DNA from: Mytilinidion resinicola
Taxonomy: Eukaryota; Ascomycota; Dothideomycetes; Mytilinidiales; Mytilinidiaceae
Reading direction: 5' to 3'
NCBI RefSeq assembly: GCF_010093595.1
Contig: NW_022985453.1
Coordinates: forward strand, 143,342-207,341
Length of the DNA: 64,000 nt
Position numbers and translations under genes: made by a program. Below, piece after piece: positions 34,810 through 45,782 of the stretch. The notes beneath the pieces are model-generated. The model searched no databases and was not told where the DNA came from. It worked only from the letters and a program-made list of their open reading frames with translations. Every line of letters starts with the position of its first letter. Within the stretch, counting starts at the first letter, position 1.

Positions 34810-36133
34810 ATGCCGCGCGACCTCGAGTCCGAGAGGGCCACCCTCGACGGCATGCCCCCTTTGACCAAGGAGCCAGAGAATGGCGCGCCCCCGGCACAAA
34901 CCTTTGCGTCGCCAGATTCGGACTCCCAGCTCCAGTTGTACCGCGACGAGGGCGGCATAAACGAGCTGCATCCATACTGTCAGGCACTGACCAGCAGCGA
35001 TCTCGAGAGCTGTATCCATCTGGAGAACGCGACATTCCCTCCTCACGAAGCCTGTAGCCGGGAGAAGGTAGGCTGTTCATACTTACAACAATAACACATC
35101 ATGTCACTTCGTCCACTTTGCTCACACCTCACCTCACACTGTGATCACTTCACCATACTTCCATCATGCTCCAATTGCCTTCGAGACATCATCAAGAAAT
35201 GATCAACACCTTTGCTATCCCTCTCTTGTTTCAACAGTCCTTCGTTCCATCGTCTTGGCATCTATCTTCCGTCCCACAATCTTGTCAACCCGTCCTCAAA
35301 ATCACAAACTGAAACCAACCCTCTCCCAATCATCCCAAACCCTGTAGCACGATTTGAATAACACTGTACGACTGTTCCTCATCCCAGTTATCCCCACTGC
35401 CACCACAAAAACCCCTCACCCCCCTCACGTGCCCAATTTCCCATTTCGTCATTCCATCCAAATACCCAAGTCTACAAATCTAATAGACCCCAGTTCATCT
35501 ACCGCCTCAAAGCCTGCGGCGAGCTCTGTCTAGGCCTCTGTACGTCCCGCCCCCACCAAAACCCCCTCATCCCTAACTAGACCATCAAGTCACATCCGCA
35601 ACCTCAACATCAACCTCGCCCACCCTTTCGACCCTCAGCAAAGAACCCTTCTCCCACCCGGCCGACTCCAGCTACCCGGACCGCAAATCTGTCCTGCTAG
35701 CCCACTGCATCGCCACTAAATCGGCGAATCTCACCGTCACCGATGACGACATGGCTATGCCGCCGCTTGGCCACAACGAGCACGGCCGCACAATTTGTCT
35801 GCACTCGGTCGCCGTGTTGCCCGAGTATCAGAACCTCGGCCTCGGACGCACGATTGTGTTGGCGTTTGTGCAGCGGATGCAGAGTGCGGGGATGGCGGAC
35901 AGGGTTGCGTTGTGAGTATACTCTCTGCCCTCTTCAAACTCTTCCACCCTATTATATTCCACGTTGTCCACCTCTCGTCCTCAGCTGAGCTGATTCTGGA
36001 AAGGTTGGCGCATGAAAAACTAGTGCCGTTCTACGAGCGCATTGGATTTGAGAATCGGGGAGAGTCCAAGGCGACTTATGGCGGTGGAGGGTGGTTTGAT
36101 ATGGTGCTGGAGTTTGGACCGACGACTGGGTAG
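34810..36133 (+). CDS. PAA1/AANAT-type polyamine or arylalkylamine N-acetyltransferase
   Basis: Exons 34810-35067, 35494-35539, 35590-35911 and 36004-36133 sum to 251 aa in frame. The last acceptor is gaaag, an AAG site; the CAG upstream would give an immediate stop. Family signatures are SSDLESCIHLENATFPPHEA near residue 60 (the conserved ENATFPPxE), the acetyl-CoA loop LHSVAVLPEYQNLGLGRTI, and the C-terminal LLAHEKLVPFYERIGFEN. Yeast Paa1 acetylates polyamines, and related AANATs act on serotonin and tryptamine. Intron 1 is unusually long for this window (426 nt). The enzyme is likely cytosolic. Confidence 0.9.
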
Positions 36134-36384
36134 GGGTATTGTTAGCAGATGGCATCATGGAACGGATGGGATGGAGTTTAGGGCTCAGGAATAGGATTCG
36201 ACAGCATTACAGGCCGGGTTTGGGGTTATGATGGATGATGACGATCACGATGCACAAAGAGGCTTTCAAAAACACGAAAATGTATCAGTAGCAAACCCCA
36301 TCAATCAAATGGTAATTTGTTCTACAAGTACTTGTGGACGTCAAACTTGCTCGTGTCCTGCAGACCCGCTCACCTCCTTTTCGC

Positions 36385-38028
36385 CTATCTCAGCTTATAA
36401 ACACAGGGCTTCAACACCCCTCCCTCATCTCCCCCGTCTTCCTCCTTATCCAGATCCTCCAGATACCGCATCTTCTTCTTACCGCCCATCTGCGCCACCT
36501 CCTCTTCTTTCACAACATTCTTTCCCCTCACCGGTGGCGTCCCCTTGACAAACCGCATCTTCACAAACATCCGATTCCCCAACTCCACCGCCTCCTTCTC
36601 CTCCCCATCCAACACAAACCCGCGTTTCCTAAGCACCTCCACAAACGCCGACACATCCGTCTCCTGCTTCTGCGCATCCACCTCCACGCCATCCACCTCC
36701 ACGCTCAGCAGCTGGTCATTCACTTTTTCTTCCGCTTCCGCCAGCTGCCGATTCTGCGCTTTCGTCGGCGGCTTCGGCTTCTTCGAGAACGGGATTGGCT
36801 TTTTCTGCTGTGAACCGACGCTGTGTGCGAGCACCTTTCCCGCGCGATTCACCCGCCCGAACCGCGATTTGATTTCGGCGACCCATAGCTCACCCCGCCA
36901 GCGCAGGATGCGGTAAGCTTCGTCGAGGAAATCGAGCCAGTTGGTGCCCATGAGCGCGAGGCAGAAAATCGCAACGTCCACGGTGGCGTCCTTTAGCGGG
37001 AGATTCGCTACATCAGCCACTGTAACGAGGTCGTGTGCGGGACCCGCGGGTTTGGAGAGGTCGAAGGAGTGGATGGCGAGTCTGAGAGGCTTGAGATGGG
37101 GTTGCAAGGCGAGCGAGAGGGAGGCGACGCCGCAGCCCAGATCCGCGATGGTGGAGACGCCGCGGAGGTTGCGGGGGAGGGGTTTCAGCGGCTTCTCGTC
37201 CGCAGATGCGTTTGTGGGCTGGGGTTTGGATTTCTGATTCTTTTGGCCTTTGTTTTTCTGCGCCCAGGGGTCGCGCTTTTCGATGAGTTTGCCGCGGGAG
37301 AGAATGGAGGTGACGTAGCCGTCGACGGGGGTTTCGGGCCAGACGGCGACTTGCTGCGCGAAGCCGGTGTGGTATTCGGAGAACATCTCGGGGTTGTCTT
37401 TGAAGAGGGTGAGGGAGGAGGTGGAGGAGGTGGTGTAGAGGGTTTGGTTGAGGTGGCGGAAGCGGGCTGAGGCGAGTTTGGCGCGCATGGATTGTTGGAG
37501 AGGGGTTAGTTTGACAGCTGGGGGGAGGGATGTTGGGGGTGGTATTGTTGGTGTAGTTGTAGCGGGAGTGTTCATATCTTTGGTAGATGGGTTGGAGGAT
37601 TTGTCGCGCTTCTGTTTTTTTGAGGATGTTTTAGAAACTTTGTCGTCCGAGGTAGTGTCTTTGGTTGGTGCAGGAGCAGGTGTATTGGTCTTCGCCTTTT
37701 TCTCGTCCTTCAGCTTTCGCTTTCTTTTCTTCTCGCGCTCTTTCATTCGCTCCGTTTTTTCTACGGGCTTGTCCTGGTCTGGTTTCTTCCCCTCGATATG
37801 CTTCTCCCACATGTCCACTATATTATTGCCGTTTACAGGAGGTCCCAGTGCGATGCCATTGGCCTCGGTCTGCTTGTCTTTCCGGTTCGTGCGCTTCCTC
37901 TTCTTCGACGGCGGGGCGGGGTCTGCTGCATTCGCAGGAGCGTTGGTGTTTTGTGTATGGGGTGCGTTGTGACCATCAGCTTGTGTTTTGAGTTGAGCGG
38001 ACACGTTCCAGCCCGGTACGGAGAACAT
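36385..38028 (-). CDS. RRP8: Ribosomal RNA-processing protein 8, 25S rRNA m1A methyltransferase
   Basis: A single exon encodes 547 aa from MFSVPGW, the conserved start of fungal Rrp8. An in-frame Met at 38154 would add 42 non-conserved residues. The N-terminal 190 residues are Lys-rich, with several nuclear/nucleolar localisation signals (SKKRKRTNRKDK, KKRKRKLKDEKKAK). The methyltransferase part starts at LTPLQQSMRAKLASARFRHL. It includes the family segment FKDNPEMFSEYHTGFAQQV, the SAM-binding loop TIADLGCGVASLSL near residue 300, VVDVA-type strand DVAIFCLALMGTNWLDFL and LWVAEIKSRF. Rrp8 methylates N1 of one adenine in helix 25.1 of 25S rRNA in the nucleolus. The C-terminus is acidic. Confidence 0.95.
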   Translation of the reverse strand: MFSVPGWNVSAQLKTQADGHNAPHTQNTNAPANAADPAPPSKKRKRTNRKDKQTEANGIALGPPVNGNNIVDMWEKHIEGKKPDQDKPVEKTERMKEREKKRKRKLKDEKKAKTNTPAPAPTKDTTSDDKVSKTSSKKQKRDKSSNPSTKDMNTPATTTPTIPPPTSLPPAVKLTPLQQSMRAKLASARFRHLNQTLYTTSSTSSLTLFKDNPEMFSEYHTGFAQQVAVWPETPVDGYVTSILSRGKLIEKRDPWAQKNKGQKNQKSKPQPTNASADEKPLKPLPRNLRGVSTIADLGCGVASLSLALQPHLKPLRLAIHSFDLSKPAGPAHDLVTVADVANLPLKDATVDVAIFCLALMGTNWLDFLDEAYRILRWRGELWVAEIKSRFGRVNRAGKVLAHSVGSQQKKPIPFSKKPKPPTKAQNRQLAEAEEKVNDQLLSVEVDGVEVDAQKQETDVSAFVEVLRKRGFVLDGEEKEAVELGNRMFVKMRFVKGTPPVRGKNVVKEEEVAQMGGKKKMRYLEDLDKEEDGGDEGGVLKPCVYKLR

Positions 38029-38772
38029 CTTTGGCTGTGGGAGTATTGGTGGGTTTCTCGTGGAGGTGGATCTGGCGGAGAAATATTTTGAAGCTTTTCC
38101 AGGTTCGGATGAAAGGATCTTCCGGTCCGAAGTTGGAGAGAGCAACATCAGCATTCAACCATCAGCAACTCATCTACAACAACCATCGAATTTGCATTGA
38201 ATTCCATCACTGATGGCCACTGCATTGACTAGTTGAAGCCTTCCTAGCAGTCGCTCATATAGTCCTTTTAATGCGCCCCCGTGGTCCTGAAACAAGTGGA
38301 CTTTGACTTGTTGAGTCTACCAGCTTCAAATTACCTACGTCCCTGTTGCAGTTGTTCATAGTGGTCAGTAAGCGCAGCCCTCCTGACAACGGCTCCTGGG
38401 TGTCCTTTCAAGGTAGTCCCAACGTGTTCTCAGACCTAAAACTCTGTGTCTGACGCTGCGGACCGTGAATTAACTTACGCGCTTCTTGCTCGTGACCATG
38501 CTGTTAACTGTTTCGAGACCACCACATGGCCGTCGAGTTGTTCAACATGTTGTTGTAGAGCCTGATCTGGTGTGTCATACCGCTTTTAAAATCCGTAGGC
38601 CCTGAAGCTCACCACGGTGCACTAGCTACTGCTGGCGCTGATAGTTGTTGCAGCTCTCCTAGTGTGTGCGCAAACACAGGGTTTGATCTCGAGACTCTAG
38701 CTCTTGACATCACGTCGCGGTCTTCCACAACCTGCTGGAAGACTCGTCACGTTGGCGTGCTGGTAGGTTTTC
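38029..38772. other. Upstream region of RRP8
   Basis: This 744-bp stretch holds the RRP8 promoter and unannotated DNA. No gene is seen. Confidence 0.55.
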
Positions 38773-39170
38773 TAAAGGCGTGATCTAGTGGGTCGAGTCC
38801 TTGACATTGAGCAGCGAGTTTCTACGGGCCATGAGGAACCTCACATGCGGGTAATTTTCTGCTGTGTTAGTTCCAGCTTCTAAATTGACCCATGGTCTCT
38901 ATCTGAGTGGCATAGGTGACAAACACGCGAAGCTCCCTTCGCGGATGCTAGGTAGGTAGGGTGTTTATCAAAGCGTGATCTGGGGGGTTGAGTCTTTGAC
39001 ATCGGGCTCCAAGTTTCTACGGGCAATGAAGGATCTCTGAGAGCTGCGTGTGGGTACTATTGCGTTGTGTTAGTTCCAACCCGTAAACTGGCCCGTAGTC
39101 TCTGTCTCAGTGGCATAGGTGACAGGCACGCGAAGCTCCCTTGGCGGCTGCTAGGTAGGTAAGTTACTGT
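38773..39170 (+). repeat. Two diverged tandem copies of a ~195-bp unit
   Basis: Unit 1 (about 38773-38966) and unit 2 (about 38967-39165) share blocks in the same order: gcgtgatct, gttgagtc/gtcgagtc, tttctacggg, tgtgttagttcca, agtggcataggtgaca and cacgcgaagctccctt. The offset is about 194-195 bp and the copies are clearly diverged. They lie 350 bp upstream of the first zinc-finger/BTB-like gene. Confidence 0.8.
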
Positions 39171-39510
39171 AGGTGCATATATTGCCACATTTCAAAAATT
39201 TGATCTCGTCCGCAATATCAGGTCCTCTGCTGTCGCTCTCTTAATTCTCTTAGATCCGTCCTGGGGGTACATAACTGGCTATCAACAGTGCCACGGGACA
39301 CAATAACTGCACGAGATACCCGTACTGCTCGTGGTGAAGGTGTAGTGGTCATAAGACGCTCAATTACGTGGGCCGTCTTGGCAGCCTTCGTGGCCTACAA
39401 AACGGCCCCGCCCTCACTCCTCCGTCCTTCGTCGCTCTCACCACATCACCACCACGTCCGCTCTTTTCTTGACAAAAGCGTAGATAAACCTGACCTTCTC
39501 GTCCGCAGTT

Positions 39511-40605
39511 ATGACCCTCCACGTCCCCCTCAGCCCTCCGATTCCGGAGAACGTCACGATGTGTGAGAAGTGTGGTGTTTTGAACCACAGCGGCTTCTGG
39601 TTCGCATGTTGTGGCCACGGCCTCTGCAAGAAATGTAAGACAACCCTCACGTTACTGCTACTGATGAGCTTTTGACTGACAGAGCTTCCACCTCTAGGCT
39701 ACCCACAGCACCTCTCCGTCCAGTGCGTTGTTTGCCACGACGCGGACACACGGACCGGCTGGACACCGAACCACATCGAGCAGAAACAGTAAGTCAATCA
39801 CCTCTTCTACGTACATTTGAGGCACCAGTCGGGCTTCTATTGTTGGTACAAGTCACACAATCGCGACGCTAACTGAGATAGATTCAGCGTCATCGTCTTC
39901 GAGGCGCAGGGCAAGACCTACCACGTCCACCTTAAGCAGTTTACACACCGGTCGCCTGAACTACACTTCTACATCACAAAGGCCCTCAGGGTCTGGTTCG
40001 CGGCCCCCGACAACGACCCCAACAAGCTGCAAGTTCTAGGCGAAGGGCGGTTTACACTGAGGCTTCCGAACGAAGAATGGCAGACCCTAAGGGTCATTGT
40101 GGCGTGGCTGTATAAGCACGACCCGTTCGAGAAGACTAAGGACACGCCAGACGTCCCGTTCCTACTTCTCGCCAAAGTCTGGCTTCTGGCGGACAAACTG
40201 GGCTTCCCGGCCCTACAGAACCAGATTATCCGCCGCCTCTACGTCTGGACACGCGCACACAACACCCGCATTAACCTTAACATCATGAACCTTGTCTACA
40301 AGAGCACCTGGCCTGGTTGCAAGTTGCGGAAGTTTATGGCCTGCCTGTATGCCCAGCGCGTCGACACTGAGGCCAACATCGCCGCCGAACCGGGCTTTCC
40401 GATCATTGAAGACACTAACGCATGGGTCCGCAGCCGGGACAACTACATCTTCAAACAACAGAACCTCCACCCCTTGGACATCATGGTCCACCACAACAAC
40501 CAGAACAACTTCACGGAGTTCGAAGTACGAGAACATGGAGACGCGGAGGGCGCAGTCTGCGGCGGACAGAGAGAGGGCTTTTTTTGGAGAGAACTAGGGA
40601 CATGA
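39511..40605 (+). CDS. Zinc-finger and BTB-like domain protein, copy 1
   Basis: Exons 39511-39634, 39698-39788 and 39882-40605 (introns of 63 and 93 nt) give 312 aa. The first splice rebuilds a Cys ladder: CEKCGVLNHSGFWFACCGHG, then LCKKCYPQHLSVQCVVC, which can bind zinc in a RING-like or treble-clef way. The rest resembles a fungal BTB/POZ fold: FSVIVFEAQGKTYHVHLKQF, FTLRLPNEEWQTLRVIVAWLY, and VWLLADKLGFPALQNQIIRR, the last close to the usual YxLADKLxxxxLQN segment. It is a paralog of the larger gene at 42213-44992. Its role is unknown; BTB proteins often act as adaptors in ubiquitin ligases or transcription. Confidence 0.75.
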
Positions 40606-40914
40606 TGCACCTCAACATGCACTGGAAGCCGCACGGAAGCCGCTGCCAGCGGTGGATGCCAGAACCGGCCGGGGTGAATGGGGTGGGTGTCTGGGGAATG
40701 AGGCTGTGTGGGGGGTCGTTCATGTGGTACTGATCGTGCAGCGGTGTCGTCAACGTGGTCTGATTTGGGGCGTCGAGTGGCTTGCGGTTTGACAGCTTGC
40801 ACCACGGTGCGAGGCTCCTCCGGTATGTATGAGTAGGTAGCAGTTTCCTTCAATCACAGCTCTCATCTCCAACGCAAATCAAGTGCATCAACCATGGTAA
40901 TGTGAATTTCACTG

Positions 40915-41990
40915 CTTGTGACACCGTCTGCGGTACCCCAGCTCGTCTACAGCTACCAGAAGGTAATGCAAAGGTATCTAGTCCGTGAATTGGAAGCGGG
41001 GCCGTGTACACACTTCTGCCACCGTCTGTGGTGCCTCAATTTGTCTTCCGCCATCGGGATGAGATGTAAAGGTATGGAGACAGTGAATTGGAAGCAGGGC
41101 TGTTTGCACACTTTTGCCGCCGTCTGTGGTGCCTCAGCATGCCTTTTCAAATCAGGACAAGATGTCAAGGTATCGAGCCTGTGAAATGGAAGTGGGGCCG
41201 TGTGTACACTTTTGACATTGTCTGTGGTGCTCCAGCTCGGTTTTGAAGAGTAGGATGAGACGTAAAGGGATCAAGCCTGTGGATTGAGAGAGGAACTATG
41301 TACACACTGCTAACATTGTCTAAGGTGCCCCAACTCGGCTCTAAGGAGTAAGACGAGATGTAAAGGTGTCGAGCTTGTGAAAGAGAAGGGGCAGTATGGA
41401 CTATGGACGCGTCGGTGACACCGTCTGTGGTGCTACAGCTTATTTTCAAGAATCAGGATGAGATGCAAAGGTGGCGAGCCTGTGAATCGAAAGAGCACGT
41501 CTGTAGACACGTCTGACATCGTCTGAGGTGCCTTGGTTGTCCCCCAAACCCACGGACAAGATGTAACGGTGACGAGACCGTGAATCGAACGAGGATATCC
41601 GTGGGCACGGCTGACACCGTCCGAGGCCCCTCAGGACGAGTTCTAACGGGTTGATATGTAAAGGCATCGAGCACTTGAATCGAAGGAGGAGTTCATTGTA
41701 CTGTCTAACACCGTCTGTGGACACGTCTGGCACCGTCTGAAGTTCCTCATCCTGCTTTCCAAATTCGGGTTGAGATGTAATGGTATTGAGCTTGTGAACT
41801 GAAGAATGAAGTTTACAGTAGTGTCTAACACCGTCTGCAGCGCCTCAACGGGGTTTCCAGATACAAGTTGAGAAGCAAAGCTATCGAGCCTGCGAGTTAA
41901 AAGAGAGAGTATCCAGACGCGTTGGACACTAGGATGAAATGGAAAAGACTGGGCCCGTGAATTGAAGGCGGGACGCTTCAAAGCCCTTGA
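40915..41990 (+). repeat. Degenerate ~98-bp tandem array, about 10 units
   Basis: Units start with a conserved accgtctgtggtgcctca-like block at about 40923, 41021, 41119, 41217, 41314, 41419, 41516, 41614, 41709 and 41828, then a partial copy. Most spacings are 97-98 bp. Later blocks of the unit read gatgagatgtaaaggtatcg, agcctgtgaattggaag and cgtgtacacac. Units differ by many substitutions, so the array is old. It fills the gap between the two paralogous zinc-finger genes. Frames inside it are not coding. Confidence 0.9.
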
Positions 41991-42212
41991 TGAGTTAGTT
42001 TCCACCTCAGGCCAATTCAAACATTTGCAAACAAGTGTATCCTCCGCGCTAAGAGTTCGCAGCTACATTCACCATCGATGGTGCCAAGCACACAGGAAAA
42101 CCTGCCTACTTGATGACGACTGCGCGTTTTCTACGACAACATCACACCCCCCTACCACACCAACCTCAACACCCACCACCGACACACCACCACAGTCGTA
42201 ACCACTATCACT

Positions 42213-44992
42213 ATGCAAGCAGGCCGCGAAGGCTCCGTACCAGGGCAACTGCTCGCCGTCGCCCCACCTCCAGGAGGACCACAATATCGTTGCCATATCT
42301 GCAAAAACACAAGTCATGAGTTCAGGTTTCTACCTTGCTGTGGCAAGGTCGCTTGTGTCTCTTGCAAAACCAACCATGAGAGCGTACACTTTCCCATGGT
42401 TTTAGCGCAGCCAGAGGGTTCAAAAAACACGTAAGTAATACTAATCCAACACGCTGGACATGAAGAAGATGATGCGCCCATCAACCACTATGTCTCGTGC
42501 GGTTGTGTGTACACCTGTCTGCCGCTGTCTGAAGTGCTTCAATGAGTTTCGATGGAGCCCAGGGTGAAGAGCTTCTATCTCGTTCAGGTTTCTGAAATCG
42601 CTTTGAAGCGCTCCAAACAGTGGCAGACAGGTGTACACACTTACGGTGGCTTACTCTAGGAATTACAGTACCACCTTTTTCATGCGCCGCAAATCCTCTT
42701 CCCCCTCAATCATAAGAACATGAAATAATAACGTACAACAGGCCAGGCGTAGCCATAACCCTCCTTGTCGACTCCTCCGTCACCCGCTACGACGTCAACC
42801 TACCCCTACTCCTCAACCTTCCATTCTTTGCGCACGCACTGCGCAACCTCAAACCGTCGGACTTTTATACAATAGACTGGGCGAAGAGGGAACGGAAGCC
42901 ACGCTTCACCATCACGATGCCGGACTTTGAGGCCAAGGCGGTGCATAGATTCCTACTTTCTCTCTATGGTACGGACGAGAATATGTTACTTCATGAACAT
43001 GTAGTGAACAACGAACTCCCGCGGGTCCACGGCATAGCGCACATCCTCGGTGCGCCCAAAGTACAAAACATAGCTATTAGGCAATGGGACATCGCGTTCC
43101 GGCGGAACGAAGTGTCGATTACGCACAACTTGTTGAATAAAGCACCGGCTGTCATAGACACGATGGCTATGATAAACGCGTATAAGGAGACAGCGCCAGG
43201 GTCTCAGCTTAGGCAGTACGCAGCGTGCGTCATGTCTCAGCGCCTGGATATCGGGGGCATGTTCGCGAAGTATGAGCACCAGCTGGAGATTCTGAAGGAC
43301 ATTCGGGATTGGATGAAAAGGTGGGGAGTTTGGCGGCTGCGAAAAGAGCTGGCTGGGCTCCCTGGACAGCCTGAAAAGATAGTTGGAGATGCGATTCCGG
43401 GCTTGGGCCAATTCGAGGTGGGAACGACTCCAACGATTCCTATGCCCGCTAAATTCATGTATGGGATTGATGGGGAGTGGCTCGGCTCGTTTTTTGTGGA
43501 TGAAAAGGTGGTTTGGGATGTCGCACTGTATCAGAGCACGAGGGTGAAGGTCCAAGATTTGAAGACTGGGGAGATTATTGAGATTACGGAGAAGTTTAAA
43601 GAGGCAGACGAAGTTGAGGCGGTATCTGATGGCGTTTCAGCTTTCGCAGCCGTGGCGGACGATGGAATTCAACCTCAACCTCAAGCAGACCTTTCAGTCC
43701 CTACCGCAGCTATCCAACCATCGGAACAAGCCCACAATCTTAACCCGACTTCGATGCTGTCTTCTCCTAATTCCATTGTACCAAATTCACCAAAACCCTC
43801 CCCAGTTTCGACCGAAGAGAATAGTGCGGACGAGGACGGAGATGATTCTGTTCTATTCGAACTGAACAGGCTTGCTTTACTATTTGTGTTGCTGGGCGGT
43901 GAGATCAAAACAAAGAGGCCAAAGAGGATCCCGCACATCAAGGAGCTCTGCGACATAGATGACAGAATCACTCTCGAGAGGCTTCTCATGGTGGCATTAG
44001 GCTCTAGGGCTTCAAATGAAGAGATGAACTCACAGCTTCAAATGGCCTGCGACACTCCCCTTCCCTCGGATGACGAGTTCGGCCGTTGGATTCATCATGT
44101 CCGCCGTACACTACGTCTCCGCAAGGAAGACGTTAAAGTCCTCAGAGTAGACGCACTTGTTCTCTACTCGCGTCAGTTTTATATGGCCAAAGCCGACTTG
44201 TCCAAAGTCCCGACTGCTGAGGCTATACTTGCGTGGGTGGAACCCTTGAAGTCCGTGTCGCGGGACCTGCTTCTGCTAGCCTTTAGAATTAAAGATGGCT
44301 CTCCTGAAGCTATCGCATTCGATGAGAATGCGAAGAAGGTGATGTTTCGAAAGTATGGCGACGACGGGGACCGCTATTGTGTCAAACATAAATATCGGCC
44401 ACAGTTTGATTTCCGTGAGTGGAAGCGCAATTTGGGAGCTGGATTTTGTCGCCATAAACGCGCCTTGTCCTGCGTGTGGACTTTCGCACCAAATTGCTGC
44501 GGCTGCGACATGCCACGGCTTTACTCAGATCCATCCTTTTCTGTAGATGGCATTGGAGGTGTTCACCAATATACAAATTGGTGTCTATATTGCTCATCAT
44601 GCAAAGGTAAGTCTTCTGATCTAGTCGAGGAGTTGCTCTAGAGCCATAAAAGAAAGCATCGACTAACATATCTCACAGAGTTCTGGAAAAACCACGCCGT
44701 TCATACCGAAGTTAGTCGACTTGCGCTTTTGTTTGTCATGCTAGACGATCCGAAGATCGTCGAGAAGAAGCGCGCTTCTCATAATAGAGGAGAATCTCTA
44801 AGATATGTCCGCAATGGAACCAAGGGAAAGCTCGACCTCTTCCCTATTGGCAAGTCTCATATTCCGCAGAAGCGGGGGTTCTGGCATGAACTGGCGGGTC
44901 CTTGGGCTACTGAGGATATAAAAGTTTCTGTGCATCGTCGGAGAAAGCGAGCTCGATATGGCGGTCCAAGAACAGGCGGTCGTTTTCCCTGA
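42213..44992 (+). CDS. Zinc-finger and BTB-like domain protein, copy 2 (long form)
   Basis: Exons 42213-42430, 42742-44606 and 44679-44992 give 798 aa in frame. The N-terminus carries YRCHICKNTSHEF then FLPCCGKVACVSCKTNH, the same Cys pattern as copy 1. A BTB-like region follows: VAITLLVDSSVTRYDVNLPL, FTITMPDFEAKAVHRFLLSL and HILGAPKVQNIAIRQW. The middle is a Pro/Ser/Gln-rich linker (about residues 320-390), then an all-helical C-terminal region. Near the end is a second Cys cluster (NCCGCDMP, then WCLYCSSCK), and the tail is basic (HRRRKRARY). Intron 1 (311 nt) is several times longer than its neighbours because a foldback element (42505-42640) lies in it. Function is unknown; nuclear or ubiquitin-linked roles are possible. 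Confidence 0.75.
42505..42640. mobile_element. Foldback element inside intron 1 of the long zinc-finger gene
   Basis: Arms of about 38 bp start gtgtgtacacctgtctgcc and end with its reverse complement. They differ at a few positions, mostly transitions, around a spacer of roughly 60 bp. The arm matches the repeated block of the nearby 98-bp array and the dispersed copies at 45.2, 61.3-61.7 and 62.1 kb. No coding capacity and no certain target-site duplication are seen. Confidence 0.75.
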
Positions 44993-45782
44993 AAGTATGC
45001 CATTCTTGTTCCCTGAAAGAAGTAGTACTGTTCAGACTTTTGTAATCTGTCTGGCGGAGGCATCATTAGAGTATTTCGTGATGCTCGAGTTGTTACTTCG
45101 ATGGGTTTGCCTCCTTGGACTTGAGTCCGTGTTGTTATTGATAGCAGTCACTCCTGCCAGCGTCCCAGGAACAAAAAGTAGCAATCTACGACTCTGTGAT
45201 TATGTTTTAGACTTCCGATGGCTCATACAGATACCCACTCTGGGATTATGTACGCTTCTCTGATACCGCTTGAGGCCCCCTGGTGCTTTATAATGACCTT
45301 GAAAACCACAGTTTTGACACGCATAATAGCTCTTGGGGCTACCTCAGACGGATGCAAAACAGACTGCAACGTCATGCTCAACGGAGCCTGCCAGCTACTA
45401 TTTCACCACGATTATAGGTACTGAAATAGAAAGAGGATACTTCAACAAGTGATATAACAAGGCTGCGAATGGATGTCGTATTTCCCAAGAAAGCGGCCTC
45501 GTGACAGCGTGATGGTTTCGTGTCATGCGTGCTACGTGTCATTTCAAGCGAGACGATAGACTAACGCCTATAGACCTAGCCTTATCACTAGTCCTTATTC
45601 ATAGTCCATCACAGATCCCGCATTTTCTACATCACTCCTTTTCATGCGACCCTGTGTTTCCTCGTTGATAGCACTCGTCAAGCGCTTTTCAATCGTTTCG
45701 AGCGTATTTAACCAGCAATTCTATCGTACACATCATTTTCGTCGCTCTTCTTACTTTACACTTGCAGTGGAGGTAGTTGATA
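44993..45782. other. Intergenic, with a diverged dispersed repeat copy
   Basis: 45225-45430 is a diverged copy of the ~200-bp repeat found three times at 61.26-61.79 kb: tatgtacgcttctctgatac, cgcttgaggccccctggtgc, then gctacctcagacggatgc and caacggagcctgccag. The remaining sequence holds no gene. Confidence 0.65.
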
